Shown: positions 27,341-37,015 of the stretch, one piece after another
Layout: the number at the start of each line of letters is the position of its first letter
How positions within the stretch are numbered: position 1 is the first letter of the stretch
Assembly (NCBI RefSeq): GCF_017798165.1
Contig: NZ_CP059068.1
Location: forward strand, 1,178,001 to 1,242,000
From: Rhodoferax sp. AJA081-3
GTDB taxonomy: Bacteria > Pseudomonadota > Gammaproteobacteria > Burkholderiales > Burkholderiaceae_C
Direction of reading: 5' to 3'
Length of the DNA stretch: 64,000 nt
Translations under genes and position numbers: made by a program
Notes under the pieces: generated by a model
Told to the model about the DNA's origin: nothing
The model's input: the letters and a program-made list of their open reading frames with translations, nothing else
Databases searched by the model: none

Positions 27341-28351
27341 TTATGCAGTGCCTTGCTGCACCAGCCGGTCGGCATTCAGCGGCGTCACCGCCTTGCCGTG
27401 CACCAGATACCCGATCAGATTGTCCACTGCCAGCATGGCCATCGCGCGGCGCGTGCCCATGGTGGCGCTGGCGATGTGGGGCGTCAGCACCACGTTGGGC
27501 ACGCTCAGCAGGTCCGGGTGGACATTGGGTTCACCTTCAAACACATCCAGCCCCGCTGCGGCAATGCGTTTGTCGCGCAATGCGGCGGCCAGTGCGGCAT
27601 CGTCCACAATGCCGCCGCGGGCGATGTTGGTCAGTGTGGCAGTGGTCTTCATCAGCGCCAGTTCGGCCGCACCTATCGTGTGGTGAGACGCGGCAGAGTA
27701 CGGCACGACGAGGACCACGTGGTCGGCCGTCTGCAAAAGCTCTTCTTTACTGACATAACGTGCCTTGCAATCGGCCTCGGTCGTGGCGTCCAAGCGGCTG
27801 CGGTTGTGGTACACGACCTGCATGCCAAAGCCCAGGGCGCCGCGGCGTGCGATGCCCTGGCCAATGCGGCCCATGCCGATGATGCCCAGTGTGGAGCCAT
27901 GGATTTCGGCCCCGGCAAACATGTCGTAGCGCCAGCTCTTCCATTGGCCGGCGCGCAGAAAGTGTTCACTCTCTGTCACCCGGCGCGCGGCGGCCATCAT
28001 CAGCGCAAAACCGAAGTCGGCCGTGGTTTCGGTCAACACGTCGGGTGCATTGCTGGCCAACACGCCGGCGGCGCTCATCGCGTCCAGGTCGAAGTTGTTG
28101 TAGCCCACGGCCATGTTGGCGCAAATCTTCAGGTCCGGGCATTGGGCCAGCAGGGCGGCGTTGATAGCGATGGAGCCCGTGGTGAAGGCGCCCGCCTTGC
28201 CCTGCAGGCGTTGTACGAGTTCGGCTGGTGTCCAGTTCACATCGCTCTGGTTGGACTCTACGTCGAAGTGTTCAGACAGGCGCGCGATCACATCGGGGAA
28301 GACGGCACGGGTGATCAGTACACGGGGACGCTGTGTGGAGGTTGATGTCAT
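27341..28351 (-). CDS. D-2-hydroxyacid dehydrogenase (glyoxylate/hydroxypyruvate or 2-ketogluconate reductase type)
   Basis: 336 residues, NAD(P)-linked. Cofactor loop LGIIGMGRIGQGIARR near 150, followed by VVYHNRS; the Arg after the loop hints at NADPH. Catalytic Arg lies in TNIARGGIVDD, Glu in DVFEGEPNVHP and His in LTPHIASAT. It resembles GhrB-type reductases that act on glyoxylate, hydroxypyruvate or 2-ketogluconate. 15 bp separate it from the upstream nitroreductase gene. Confidence 0.9.
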   Translation of the reverse strand: MTSTSTQRPRVLITRAVFPDVIARLSEHFDVESNQSDVNWTPAELVQRLQGKAGAFTTGSIAINAALLAQCPDLKICANMAVGYNNFDLDAMSAAGVLASNAPDVLTETTADFGFALMMAAARRVTESEHFLRAGQWKSWRYDMFAGAEIHGSTLGIIGMGRIGQGIARRGALGFGMQVVYHNRSRLDATTEADCKARYVSKEELLQTADHVVLVVPYSAASHHTIGAAELALMKTTATLTNIARGGIVDDAALAAALRDKRIAAAGLDVFEGEPNVHPDLLSVPNVVLTPHIASATMGTRRAMAMLAVDNLIGYLVHGKAVTPLNADRLVQQGTA

Positions 28352-28366
28352 GGATTCGTCTGCGCC

Positions 28367-29071
28367 CTATTCCAGCCAGGTGGTGAAGTCTTGCGCCGGC
28401 ACGCGGGGCGTGTGGAAGCCATTCACCACGGCAGATTCATCCGCATAACCCAGTGACATGCCGCAGACCAGCATCTCGTCTGGCCCGGCGCCAATATGCG
28501 GCAGGATGATCTTGGCAAAACCGTTCCACGCAGCCTGCGGGCAGGTGTGCAGGCCATGGCCGCGCGCGGCGACCATGATGTTTTGCAGAAAGGCTCCATA
28601 GTCCACCAACGAACCGCGGCCAAGGACACGGTCCACGGTAAACATCAGGCCTACGGGAGCATCGAAGAATTTGAAGTTGCGCTGGTGCTGGGCGTGCATC
28701 TTGTCCTTGTCGGCCTTGCCTATGCCCAGCAGACCGTACAGGCCCCAGCCGTTTTCGCGGCGCCGGTCGATGTAGGGGCTGACCCATTTCTGCGGGTAGT
28801 AGTCGTACTCTTCCACATACTCGGCGGCCAATGCCGGGTTGGCACGGATGGCGTCGTGCGCGGCGCAGACCTGCTCTACCAGTTGCGCCTGCTTGGCGCC
28901 CTGCAGCACATAGACACGCCAGGGTTGGCAGTTGGTGCCTGAGGGTGCGCGGCTGGCGACCTGCAGGATGTGTTCGATGGTGGTGCGGTCCACCATCTGG
29001 TCGGTGAAGGCCCGCACGGACATGCGGGACGTGATCGCTGCGTCGACGGCAGCGGAAGATGGTGATGTCAT
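28367..29071 (-). CDS. Nitroreductase-family FMN oxidoreductase
   Basis: 234 residues with the family's N-terminal [22 protein letters not shown] and [19 protein letters not shown]-binding segments, and [20 protein letters not shown] in the centre. The extra segment after residue 85 ([24 protein letters not shown]) occurs in the branch acting on nitroaromatics or quinones. Substrate unknown. Its ATG overlaps the upstream thioesterase stop by four bases. Confidence 0.88.
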   Translation of the reverse strand: MTSPSSAAVDAAITSRMSVRAFTDQMVDRTTIEHILQVASRAPSGTNCQPWRVYVLQGAKQAQLVEQVCAAHDAIRANPALAAEYVEEYDYYPQKWVSPYIDRRRENGWGLYGLLGIGKADKDKMHAQHQRNFKFFDAPVGLMFTVDRVLGRGSLVDYGAFLQNIMVAARGHGLHTCPQAAWNGFAKIILPHIGAGPDEMLVCGMSLGYADESAVVNGFHTPRVPAQDFTTWLE

Positions 29072-29511
29072 AACAATGCTTCCAATACAGTTTTGAGCCG
29101 CTGTGGCAGGGGTACGGGCCTACGCGTGATTTTGTCTACATAAACGTGCACAAAATGCCCCTTGGCGGCCGTGGTGTCCGCGTCGCCAAAGATGCCTACC
29201 TCGTAACGCACACTGGAAGTGCCCAGGTGCGCCACCCGAATACCCACCTGCACGGTCTGCGGAAATGCCAGGGATGCAAAGTAGTTGCAATGGGTCTCTA
29301 TCACCAGGCCTATGGTCTCGCCGGCATGGATGTCCAGTGCGCCGTGTTCGATCAGGTGGGCATTGACCGCGGTGTCAAACCAGCTGTAGTAGACGACGTT
29401 GTTGACATGACCGTAAGCATCGTTGTCCATCCAGCGGGTGGTGATGGGGCGAAACGCCTTGTAGGCGCTGCGGGACTCGGGCGCGGGTTTGGGGGGATTG
29501 GTATTCGGCAT
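29068..29511 (-). CDS. Acyl-CoA thioesterase (4HBT hotdog family)
   Basis: 147 residues. Hotdog fold with the 4-hydroxybenzoyl-CoA thioesterase motif [20 protein letters not shown] holding the catalytic Asp, then [23 protein letters not shown]. Start ATG 29511 is preferred over an in-frame upstream codon because the extra 62 residues have no hotdog features and would run into the phasin promoter region. Confidence 0.88.
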   Translation of the reverse strand: MPNTNPPKPAPESRSAYKAFRPITTRWMDNDAYGHVNNVVYYSWFDTAVNAHLIEHGALDIHAGETIGLVIETHCNYFASLAFPQTVQVGIRVAHLGTSSVRYEVGIFGDADTTAAKGHFVHVYVDKITRRPVPLPQRLKTVLEALL

Positions 29512-29632
29512 GGCTTGATTCTGCCAGCCCCTACCTGCCAAATCTGGTAGCTTGCGCCGCGATCCATCCGCACTGACACTTGTGTGACCCGGCCATGACA
29601 AACGCTGGATATAGAGAAATTGTTCTAAATTG

Positions 29633-29702
29633 TTGCGACGCAGCAAAAAAGACTTGCGCTGCGGTGCAGCATCTCTATAATTCAAACCATGCTGCACTGC
29701 AA
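29633..29702 (+). promoter_or_regulatory. Three PhaR-like operator sites upstream of the phasin gene
   Basis: TTGC-GAC-GCAG (29633-29643), CTGC-GGT-GCAG (29659-29669) and CTGC-ACT-GCAA (29692-29702). The middle one matches the CTGC-N3-GCAG site reported for the PHA regulator PhaR and lies between the -35 and -10 boxes; the outer two differ at one position. PhaR represses phasin genes until polyhydroxyalkanoate is made. Confidence 0.6.
29654..29681 (+). promoter_or_regulatory. Sigma-70 promoter of the phasin gene
   Basis: TTGCGC (29654-29659), 16-nt spacer, perfect TATAAT (29676-29681). Start near 29688, about 85 nt before the ATG. The spacer contains the central PhaR-like site. Confidence 0.7.
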
Positions 29703-29772
29703 CATCAACAAGCCATCTGGGCAGTTACGGAGCAGATAGTAAATTTTTACCGCAACTCTAGGAGATATTGAC

Positions 29773-30318
29773 ATGATGACTGTTGAACAACTGATGACTT
29801 CCCACAAAGCCAACATCGAAACTCTGTTCGGCCTGACCAGCAAGGCTTTCGAAGGCGTCGAGAAGATCGTTGAACTGAACCTGACTGCTTCCAAGGCAGC
29901 TTTGGCCGAAGCCAACACCCACACCCAGTCCCTGCTGAGCGTGAAAGACGCACAAGAACTGTTGGCCCTGCAATCCGGCCTATTCCAGCCTTTGGCTGAA
30001 AAGACTGCTGCTTACAGCCGCCACCTGTATGACATCGCGACCGGCACCACTGCCGAGTTCGGCAAGAACTTTGAAGGTCAGGCTGCTGATGCCCAGAAGA
30101 AGTTCATGGGTCTGGTTGACAGCGCTGCCAAGAACGCACCTGCTGGCTCTGAGTCCGCTGTGGCGATCATGAAGAGCTCAGTGGCTGCTGCCAACAACGC
30201 TCTGGAATCCGTGCAAAAGGCTGTGAAGCAAGCCACTGAAATGGCCGAAGCCAATTTCAATGCCGTGGCCGCTACTGCGACCAACGCTACGAAACAAGCC
30301 ACTGCCAAAAAGCGTTAA
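29773..30318 (+). CDS. phaP: Phasin (polyhydroxyalkanoate granule-associated protein)
   Basis: 181 residues, almost fully helical, Ala/Lys/Glu-rich, no cysteine. It carries the Phasin_2 features [28 protein letters not shown] and the long amphipathic helix [25 protein letters not shown]; the tail [13 protein letters not shown] is basic. It coats PHA granules. Two ATG codons (29773, 29776) are possible; GGAG at 29761-29764 gives 8 nt to the first. The gene is monocistronic, with a strong promoter and PhaR-like sites. Confidence 0.93.
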   Translation: MMTVEQLMTSHKANIETLFGLTSKAFEGVEKIVELNLTASKAALAEANTHTQSLLSVKDAQELLALQSGLFQPLAEKTAAYSRHLYDIATGTTAEFGKNFEGQAADAQKKFMGLVDSAAKNAPAGSESAVAIMKSSVAAANNALESVQKAVKQATEMAEANFNAVAATATNATKQATAKKR

Positions 30319-30330
30319 TTAGCCCCTGGT

Positions 30331-30364
30331 GAAGGCGCAGGCCACTGCGTTTTGGAGCGCCTTC
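30331..30364 (+). terminator. Hairpin after the phasin gene
   Basis: GAAGGCGC / GCGCCTTC, 8-bp stem with an 18-nt loop, 12 nt after the stop codon. No T-run follows, so it may stabilise the 3' end rather than terminate. Confidence 0.45.
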
Positions 30365-30399
30365 TCTAGCTGTCAAGGGAAAACCCTGACATAATTAAT

Positions 30400-30509
30400 C
30401 CAACACGGAAACACATGTGTTTCCTACCGGTTGTCTCCTCGGGTCCTTTCGAAACCATCAGGTTCAGGGATCCCTTCAAGGCCTCGTTGCAAGACGGGGC
30501 CTTTTTTTT
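30400..30509 (+). ncRNA. Candidate small RNA between phasin and patatin genes
   Basis: A CATAAT box (30390-30395) is followed by a perfect 18-bp palindrome, GGAAACACATGTGTTTCC (30406-30423), then about 50 nt containing CTCCTCGGG, and a strong intrinsic terminator with eight T (30478-30509). Both neighbouring genes point away from or end before this terminator, so something else is probably transcribed, or it is a 3' fragment of the phasin mRNA. No convincing -35. Short ORFs here lack ribosome-binding sites. Confidence 0.4.
30478..30509 (+). terminator. Strong intrinsic terminator
   Basis: Stem AAGGCCTCGT / ACGGGGCCTT (one wobble pair), 6-nt loop, then eight T. It ends the phasin transcript or the candidate small RNA. 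Confidence 0.85.
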
Positions 30510-30533
30510 GGCCCTACTTTCCGATGCCGTACT

Positions 30534-31442
30534 TCAGCGGGTTTTGGCAGCGATTGCGGCCCGCAATTGTGGCAAGAGTTGCAACATCGCTTTGCGCCCC
30601 GCTTCGATGGACTTTTTGCGTGAGCCAAAGTCCGCACTGGCGACCCCGACCAAACCGGGTTTGACCACGATGTCCGCTTCCTTGAGCTCAAAGTAGTTGA
30701 TGCTTTTGCCCATGATGGCAAAGGTCTGCAACAACACGTCCAGCGTTCCGCCGGACAGATTGCCCTCCGGTGCGCTGGAGATGTCAACCGCGATCACCAA
30801 TTCAGCGCCCATCTGGCGCGCGGCGCGCACGGGCACGGGCGAGACCAAGCCACCGTCCACATATTCACGGCCCGAAATTTTGACGGGCTGAAAAACAGCC
30901 GGAACTGCGCTGGACGCCCGCACGGCAGTGCCAGTATCACCACGCTGAAACAACATGCTCTGGCCACTGTTGAGGTCTGTGGCAACAATGCCCAGCGGTA
31001 AAACCATATCCTCGATCAGGCGTGACCCCACTTGGCCATTGACATACCGCGCCAGCGCATCGCCGCGCAGCATGCCGCGGTTGAACAGCGGCAGTGTCCA
31101 ATCGGCGATGGTGGCCTCCTCCATGGTCTCGGCCACGTTTTGTAGCTGTTTGCCCGTTTTGCCGCTGGCATAAAACGCGGCTACCAGGCTGCCGGCGGAG
31201 GTACCGGAGACCATGGAAGGGCGGATGCCAGCCTCCTCCAAGACCTGGATTACACCGACATGCGCAAAACCCCGGGCCGCGCCACCGCCCAGGGCAAGAC
31301 CTATACGGGGTGGTATTTTGGGAGCTACAACAACAGCAACCGGCGGCGTAACAACAGGCGTGTCGATGACCGGCGCATCTTTGGGTGTTGACGCGCAGCC
31401 TATGAGAGCAAGTGTGGCAACCAGTGAAATATAGAACTTCAT
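30534..31442 (-). CDS. Patatin-like phospholipase lipoprotein (RssA-type)
   Basis: 302 residues. Lipoprotein signal with lipobox LIGC near residue 16, a proline/valine-rich linker, then a patatin domain: oxyanion hole GGGAARGFAHVGV, nucleophile GTSAGS and the catalytic Asp in DGGLVSPVP. A predicted serine lipase/esterase anchored in the envelope. Start 31442 (MKFYISLV) is chosen because it gives the signal peptide; longer upstream readings run through the fbpA promoter. Divergent from fbpA across a Fur box. Confidence 0.88.
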   Translation of the reverse strand: MKFYISLVATLALIGCASTPKDAPVIDTPVVTPPVAVVVAPKIPPRIGLALGGGAARGFAHVGVIQVLEEAGIRPSMVSGTSAGSLVAAFYASGKTGKQLQNVAETMEEATIADWTLPLFNRGMLRGDALARYVNGQVGSRLIEDMVLPLGIVATDLNSGQSMLFQRGDTGTAVRASSAVPAVFQPVKISGREYVDGGLVSPVPVRAARQMGAELVIAVDISSAPEGNLSGGTLDVLLQTFAIMGKSINYFELKEADIVVKPGLVGVASADFGSRKKSIEAGRKAMLQLLPQLRAAIAAKTR

Positions 31443-31473
31443 GAAAGCAGAATCCGGGGAAATACCGGATGTA

Positions 31474-31503
31474 TTGATTGCGAATGATTCGCGTTTGTAA
31501 TAT
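31474..31503 (+). promoter_or_regulatory. Promoter of the ferric-iron binding protein gene
   Basis: TTGATT (31474-31479), 18-nt spacer, TAATAT (31498-31503). The Fur box occupies the spacer. Confidence 0.6.
31477..31495. promoter_or_regulatory. Fur box
   Basis: ATTGCGAATGATTCGCGTT with a perfect 13-bp palindrome GCGAAT-G-ATTCGC (31480-31492). It keeps the AAT-N-ATT core and 7-1-7 symmetry of Fur sites. It lies between the -35 and -10 of fbpA and 35 bp from the divergent patatin start. Confidence 0.75.
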
Positions 31504-31545
31504 GATGAGGGCACTCTACACCCAAACCGACACCGAGGCTTCCAA

Positions 31546-32586
31546 ATGAAAACCCGTATTGCCCTAGCCTGTTTGCTCAGCATCGTTTCCGCGACCACCC
31601 TGGCGCAGGAGCAGGTTCTGAACATTTATTCAGCACGCCATTACCCGACGGACGAAGCACTCTACGCCAACTTTACCAAAGCCACTGGCATCAAACTCAA
31701 CCGTGTGGACGCCGACGACGCCGGTATTCTGGCGCGCCTAAAGGCCGAAGGTGCAGCATCCCCGGCTGACATCATTTTGTTGGTCGATGCCAGCCGCCTC
31801 TGGCGCGGTGAAACCGATGGTCTGTTCCAGCCCATCAAATCCAAGCTGCTGGACGATGCGATTCCCGCCCAATACCGTGGCAAAGCCAATGCCAATGGAG
31901 AAACACCCTGGTACGGTTTTTCCACGCGCGCGCGCGTCATCGTGTACGACAAGCTCAAGGTGAAGAAAGAAGACGTGGACACCTACGAAGAACTGGGTGA
32001 CCCCAAGAATACCGGTAAATTGTGCATCCGCTCGGGTTCGCACCCGTACAACCTGTCGTTGTTTGGATCGGTGACCGAACACATGGGTGAAGCCGCCGCT
32101 GAACAGTGGCTCAAAGGCATGGTTGCCAACATGGCACGTGCGCCAAAGGGTGGCGATACGGACCAGATCAAGGCCGTCGCATCGGGAGAATGTGGCATTG
32201 CCGTTAGCAACTCGTACTACCTGGCGCGCCTGATGCGCTCTACCAAGCCCGAAGACCAGACCGTCATCGAACGTGTGGGCGTCGTCTTCCCCAACCAGTC
32301 CACATGGGGCACCCACGTCAACATCGCAGGCGGCGCAGTGGCCAAAAATGCCAAGAACCCGGCAAATGCCATCAAGTTCCTGGAGTACCTGGCGAGTGCA
32401 TCCGCACAAGACCATTTCGCCAACGGCAACAACGAATGGCCCGTCGCAAAAGGGGTGAAGATCAACAACCCTGCTCTGCAGGCCATGACAGGCGGTAGCT
32501 TCAAAAGCGAGACCATACCCATCAGCGTGGTGGGTATGAACCAGGTCAAAGTGCAACAAATGCTGGACCGCGTGGGCTTCAAGTAA
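31546..32586 (+). CDS. fbpA: Ferric iron ABC transporter, periplasmic binding protein (FbpA/FutA family)
   Basis: 346 residues with a Sec signal peptide (cut near ATTLAQ-E, residue 21). The binding domain starts LNIYSARHYPTDEALYANF, and the later SNSYYLARL has the paired tyrosines that bind iron in the FbpA/FutA family. The Fur box in its promoter supports an iron role. No permease or ATPase gene is adjacent: it is an orphan binding protein here, ending at a strong terminator. Confidence 0.92.
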   Translation: MKTRIALACLLSIVSATTLAQEQVLNIYSARHYPTDEALYANFTKATGIKLNRVDADDAGILARLKAEGAASPADIILLVDASRLWRGETDGLFQPIKSKLLDDAIPAQYRGKANANGETPWYGFSTRARVIVYDKLKVKKEDVDTYEELGDPKNTGKLCIRSGSHPYNLSLFGSVTEHMGEAAAEQWLKGMVANMARAPKGGDTDQIKAVASGECGIAVSNSYYLARLMRSTKPEDQTVIERVGVVFPNQSTWGTHVNIAGGAVAKNAKNPANAIKFLEYLASASAQDHFANGNNEWPVAKGVKINNPALQAMTGGSFKSETIPISVVGMNQVKVQQMLDRVGFK

Positions 32587-32610
32587 ACACCCGCCAACAA
32601 GCGGGCAAAA

Positions 32611-32644
32611 AAAGGCCCCATTCGCTTTTGCGAATGGGGCCTTT
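32611..32644. terminator. Bidirectional terminator between fbpA and clpA
   Basis: 15-bp perfect stem AAAGGCCCCATTCGC / GCGAATGGGGCCTTT with a TTTT loop; A-run on the left and T-rich on the right allow it to serve both convergent genes. Confidence 0.92.
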
Positions 32645-32669
32645 GTGTTTGAGGCTTAAATGTGCTGCA

Positions 32670-34994
32670 TTAGCCCGCAGTTGCCTCTTCCGGCTTCGAC
32701 TTGCCCTTTTTCTCGGGCAAGGGCTGGATATCCAGCAGGACCTCGGTCTTGCTTTCGTCCTTGTCATCCAGGTCCACCGTCAGGCGGCCACCTTCCGTCA
32801 GACGTCCAAACAGCAGCTCGTCGGCCAGCGCACGGCGGATCGTGTCCTGAATCAGGCGCTGCATGGGTCGGGCGCCCATCAGGGGGTCAAAGCCCTTCTT
32901 CGCCAAGTGCTTGCGCAGCTTGTCGGTGAAGGTAACGTCGACTTTCTTCTCAGCCAGCTGGGTTTCCAGCTGCAGTAGGAACTTGTCGACCACACGCAGG
33001 ATGATGTTTTCGTCCAGCGCCTTGAAGCTGACGATGGCATCCAGGCGGTTGCGGAACTCGGGGGTGAACAGGCGTTTGATGTCCGCCGCTTCGTCCCCAG
33101 CCTCCCGCGGGTTGGTAAACCCGATGCTGGCCTTGTTCATGGTCTCCGCACCCGCATTGGTGGTCATCACAATGATCACGTTGCGGAAATCGGCCTTGCG
33201 CCCGTTGTTGTCCGTCAGTGTGCCATGGTCCATGACCTGCAACAGCACGTTGAAAATCGCAGGGTGCGCCTTTTCGATTTCATCGAGCAGCAACACACAG
33301 TGCGGTTTCTTGGTGATGGCCTCGGTCAGCAAACCGCCCTGGTCAAAGCCCACGTAACCCGGAGGCGCACCGATCAAACGGCTCACCGCGTGCTGCTCCA
33401 TGTATTCGCTCATATCGAAGCGAATCAGGTCAATGCCCATGATGTAGGCCAGCTGTTTGGCGGCCTCGGTCTTGCCAACACCGGTGGGGCCGCTGAACAG
33501 GAAGGAGCCAATCGGCTTGTCGCCCTTGCCAATGCCAGAACGCGCCATCTTGACGGCTGACGACAATACGTCCAAGGCCTTGTCCTGGCCAAACACCACA
33601 TTGCGCAGATCACGCTCCAGCGTTTTAAGCTTGCTGCGGTCGTCATTGGACACATTGGCCGCGGGGATACGGGCGATCTTGGCCACAATCTCTTCGACCT
33701 CGGCCTTGCTGATGGTCTTTTTGCGCTTGCTCGCAGGCAAGATCCGTTGCGCCGCGCCAGCCTCATCGATGACGTCAATCGCCTTGTCCGGCAGATGGCG
33801 GTCGTTGATGTACTTGGCACTCAACTCTGCCGCCGCTTGCAAGGCCGCCACGGCGTACTTAACGTTGTGGTGCTCCTCAAAGCGCGACTTGAGTCCTTTG
33901 AGAATCTCAACAGTCTGCTCCACAGTAGGCTCAACAACATCCACCTTCTGGAAACGGCGCGACAGCGCTGCGTCTTTTTCGAAGATGCCACGGTACTCGG
34001 TGAACGTGGTGGCGCCAATGCACTTCAAGGCACCTGAGCTCAGTCCGGGCTTGAGCAGATTGGACGCGTCCAGTGTTCCACCCGATGCGGCACCCGCACC
34101 GATCAAGGTGTGGATTTCATCAATAAAGAGCACGGCATTGGGTTTGTCTTTCAGTGCTTTCAACACACCCTTGAGACGTTGTTCGAAATCACCGCGGTAC
34201 TTGGTACCGGCCAGCAAGGCGCCCATGTCCAGCGAATACACAATGGCTTCCGCCAGGATTTCGGGCACATCACCCTGGGTGATGCGCCACGCGAGGCCCT
34301 CTGCAATGGCGGTCTTGCCGACACCGGCTTCGCCCACCAATAAGGGGTTGTTCTTGCGGCGGCGGCAGAGGATCTGGATGACGCGCTCGACTTCGTATTC
34401 ACGGCCGATCAGCGGATCGATCTTGCCGTCTTTCGCGAGCTGGTTCAGGTTGACCGTGAACTGCTCCAGCGGAGAAGCTTTTTCGTTCTTCTCGCCGTTA
34501 CCTTCTTCGTTCTCGACCGGGTTTTCATTGGCCTTGGCCGATGACTCGGGAGGATCATTCTTCTTGATGCCGTGGGCAATGAAGTTCACCACGTCCAGGC
34601 GTGTCACGCCCTGCTGGTGCAGGTAATAGACCGCGTGGGAATCCTTCTCGCCAAAGATGGCGACCAGTACATTGGCACCGGTTACTTCCTTCTTGCCACT
34701 GCCGGTGGATTGCACATGCATGATGGCGCGCTGGATGACGCGCTGAAAGCCCAAGGTAGGCTGGGTGTCCACATCATCGGCCCCTGCTACCTGCGGCGTG
34801 TTGTCCTTGATGAAGTTCGACAGCGACTTGCGCAAATCGTCGATGTTGGCCGAGCAGGCGCGCAACACTTCGGCGGCGCTGGGATTGTCCAATAGGGCGA
34901 GCAACAAGTGCTCCACGGTAATGAACTCGTGGCGCTGCTGGCGTGCCTCAACAAACGCCATGTGCAGGCTGACTTCCAATTCTTGGGCAATCAT
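32670..34994 (-). CDS. clpA: ATP-dependent Clp protease ATP-binding subunit ClpA
   Basis: 774-residue AAA+ unfoldase that feeds ClpP. N-domain (about 1-140) binds ClpS, followed by a charged linker. The first AAA module has Walker [14 protein letters not shown] and Walker [15 protein letters not shown]. The second has [13 protein letters not shown] and [12 protein letters not shown]. The lack of a long ClpB-type middle domain and the adjacent clpS identify ClpA. Ribosome-binding site GGAAA before ATG 34994. It follows clpS by 78 bp. Confidence 0.95.
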   Translation of the reverse strand: MIAQELEVSLHMAFVEARQQRHEFITVEHLLLALLDNPSAAEVLRACSANIDDLRKSLSNFIKDNTPQVAGADDVDTQPTLGFQRVIQRAIMHVQSTGSGKKEVTGANVLVAIFGEKDSHAVYYLHQQGVTRLDVVNFIAHGIKKNDPPESSAKANENPVENEEGNGEKNEKASPLEQFTVNLNQLAKDGKIDPLIGREYEVERVIQILCRRRKNNPLLVGEAGVGKTAIAEGLAWRITQGDVPEILAEAIVYSLDMGALLAGTKYRGDFEQRLKGVLKALKDKPNAVLFIDEIHTLIGAGAASGGTLDASNLLKPGLSSGALKCIGATTFTEYRGIFEKDAALSRRFQKVDVVEPTVEQTVEILKGLKSRFEEHHNVKYAVAALQAAAELSAKYINDRHLPDKAIDVIDEAGAAQRILPASKRKKTISKAEVEEIVAKIARIPAANVSNDDRSKLKTLERDLRNVVFGQDKALDVLSSAVKMARSGIGKGDKPIGSFLFSGPTGVGKTEAAKQLAYIMGIDLIRFDMSEYMEQHAVSRLIGAPPGYVGFDQGGLLTEAITKKPHCVLLLDEIEKAHPAIFNVLLQVMDHGTLTDNNGRKADFRNVIIVMTTNAGAETMNKASIGFTNPREAGDEAADIKRLFTPEFRNRLDAIVSFKALDENIILRVVDKFLLQLETQLAEKKVDVTFTDKLRKHLAKKGFDPLMGARPMQRLIQDTIRRALADELLFGRLTEGGRLTVDLDDKDESKTEVLLDIQPLPEKKGKSKPEEATAG

Positions 34995-35072
34995 GTGATT
35001 TCCTTTAGCCTTGCGTTGATGATTAACTGTAAACCGTTTCCCGGTTCGCTGTTCACTAGTTTCGATATCACT

Positions 35073-35435
35073 TTACAAATCCACGGGTTCACAAATGCAT
35101 TGCAAAGGATGGCCCGCCTTGTGCGCAGCGTCCAGCACCTGGTCGACCTTGGTCACCGCCACATCCTTGGAATAAACCCCACACACAGCTTTGCCATCCA
35201 GGTGGATTTTCAACATGATGCGGGTCGCTGATTCCAGATCCTTGCCGAAAAACTCCTGTATCACCACCACGACAAACTCCATGGGGGTGTAGTCGTCGTT
35301 GAGCATGAGCACCTGGTACATCTGCGGCGGTTTGACCCGCTGGGTACGACGCTCCAACACAACAGAGCCACCTTCATCAGGGTTGGGCGGCTGAATGGGG
35401 GGTTCTAGTGGTTTGGACGGGATATTTGTAGCCAT
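35073..35435 (-). CDS. clpS: ClpA adaptor protein ClpS
   Basis: 120 residues; N-end-rule adaptor that hands substrates to ClpA. A disordered N-terminus of about 35 residues precedes [18 protein letters not shown], the family signature with the substrate-pocket Asn-Asp, and the later [17 protein letters not shown] that contacts ClpA. Start 35435 (MATNIPS) is preferred over an in-frame codon 12 residues earlier. Confidence 0.93.
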   Translation of the reverse strand: MATNIPSKPLEPPIQPPNPDEGGSVVLERRTQRVKPPQMYQVLMLNDDYTPMEFVVVVIQEFFGKDLESATRIMLKIHLDGKAVCGVYSKDVAVTKVDQVLDAAHKAGHPLQCICEPVDL

Positions 35436-35518
35436 GAAATCGATTCTATCGGTCACCCCAAAGGATTGCACCGCTCAGTTGAATTGGAGCCACTGCGGCC
35501 CAATTCAAGCCACAGCCA

Positions 35519-35557
35519 TAAAAAAACCGCCTCGGACCCCAAAAAGCCCAGGCGGTT
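35519..35557 (-). terminator. Intrinsic terminator of icd
   Basis: AACCGCCT / AGGCGGTT stem, 17-nt loop, and on the minus strand a run of seven T after the stem. It separates icd from clpS downstream. Confidence 0.8.
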
Positions 35558-35606
35558 CCGCGCAACAAGCATACCCCGTGAGCCCAAGGGCCACGGGATA
35601 TTCCCA

Positions 35607-36860
35607 TTACATATTGTCGATCATGACCTGCCCGAAGCCGGAGCAGCTCACCTGGGTCGCGCCGTCCATCAAACGTGCAAAGTCATAGGTCACTTTCTTG
35701 CTCTTGATCGACTTTTCCATGGAGCTGATGATGAGGTCTGCCGCTTCCAGCCAGCCCATGTGGCGCAGCATCATTTCAGCGGACAGGATTTCAGAGCCCG
35801 GGTTCACGTAATCCTTGCCTGCATACTTGGGTGCCGTGCCGTGGGTGGCCTCAAAACACGCCACCGAGTCCGACAGGTTGGCACCCGGTGCAATACCGAT
35901 GCCACCAACCTGTGCGGCCAGAGCATCAGACACGTAGTCGCCATTCAGGTTGAGCGTGGCAATCACGCTGTACTCGGCGGGACGAAGCAGGATCTGCTGC
36001 AGGAAAGCGTCGGCAATGCTGTCCTTGACCACAATGTCTTTGCCAGACTTGGGATTCTTGAACTTGCACCAGGGGCCACCGTCTATCAACTGCGCGCCAA
36101 ACTCCTTTTGCGCCAGGTTGTAGGCCCAATCGCGGAAGCCACCTTCGGTGTACTTCATGATGTTGCCCTTGTGCACAATGGTCACGCTGGGCTTGTCATT
36201 GTCAATGGCGTACTGGATGGCCTTGCGCACCAGGCGCTCGGTGCCTTCACGCGACACCGGCTTGATACCAATGCCGGAGGTGTTGGGGAAACGGATTTTC
36301 TTGACGCCCATCTCGTCCTGCAGGAACTTGATCAGCTTCTTGGCCTTCTCACTCTCGGCTTCAAACTCGATGCCGGCGTAGATGTCCTCCGAGTTTTCGC
36401 GGAAGATCACCATATTGGTCTTGTGCGGTTCTTTGACCGGGCTGGGCACACCGTCAAAGTACTGGATGGGGCGCAGGCACACGTACAGATCCAGTTCCTG
36501 GCGCAAAGCCACATTCAGGGAGCGAATACCGCCCCCCACAGGCGTGGTCAATGGACCTTTGATGGACACCACGTACTCACGCAGGGCCTGCAGAGTTTCT
36601 TCTGGCAGCCACACATCGGGGCCGTACACATTGGTAGACTTTTCGCCAGCATAGACTTCCATCCAGTGGATCTTCTTCGTGCCGCCATAGGCTTTTGCCA
36701 CCGCTGCGTCCACCACTTTCAGCATCACGGGGGTGATGTCCAGACCGGTGCCGTCGCCTTCAATAAACGGAATGATGGGCTGGTCGGGCACGTTCAGGGA
36801 CATGTCCGCATTCACGGTGATTTTTTTACCTTCGGTAGGGACTTTGATGTGCTGGTACAT
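35607..36860 (-). CDS. icd: Isocitrate dehydrogenase, NADP-dependent
   Basis: 417 residues; oxidative decarboxylation of isocitrate in the TCA cycle. E. coli-type (subfamily I): [13 protein letters not shown] near the N-terminus, the substrate serine in [13 protein letters not shown] (the site phosphorylated by AceK), [17 protein letters not shown], and the NADP region [12 protein letters not shown]. Monocistronic, ending at its own terminator. Confidence 0.96.
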   Translation of the reverse strand: MYQHIKVPTEGKKITVNADMSLNVPDQPIIPFIEGDGTGLDITPVMLKVVDAAVAKAYGGTKKIHWMEVYAGEKSTNVYGPDVWLPEETLQALREYVVSIKGPLTTPVGGGIRSLNVALRQELDLYVCLRPIQYFDGVPSPVKEPHKTNMVIFRENSEDIYAGIEFEAESEKAKKLIKFLQDEMGVKKIRFPNTSGIGIKPVSREGTERLVRKAIQYAIDNDKPSVTIVHKGNIMKYTEGGFRDWAYNLAQKEFGAQLIDGGPWCKFKNPKSGKDIVVKDSIADAFLQQILLRPAEYSVIATLNLNGDYVSDALAAQVGGIGIAPGANLSDSVACFEATHGTAPKYAGKDYVNPGSEILSAEMMLRHMGWLEAADLIISSMEKSIKSKKVTYDFARLMDGATQVSCSGFGQVMIDNM

Positions 36861-37015
36861 GGGGAAAAGGTCTCCGTTGAATGGTGGGATCGCAATTACC
36901 TGAGAAGTTGTGCTTCAGACAGTGCACAAATTCTATTCCTAAAAAATTACCCCTTGCTGCCTGACGCCCGGTACGCCACCATCGGTCAGGCGCGTGATTC
37001 AGCCACAATAGCGGC

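Noticed and set aside
30415..30696. Short ORFs in the phasin-patatin gap
   Set aside because: They run through the terminator into the patatin gene on the other strand and lack ribosome-binding sites.
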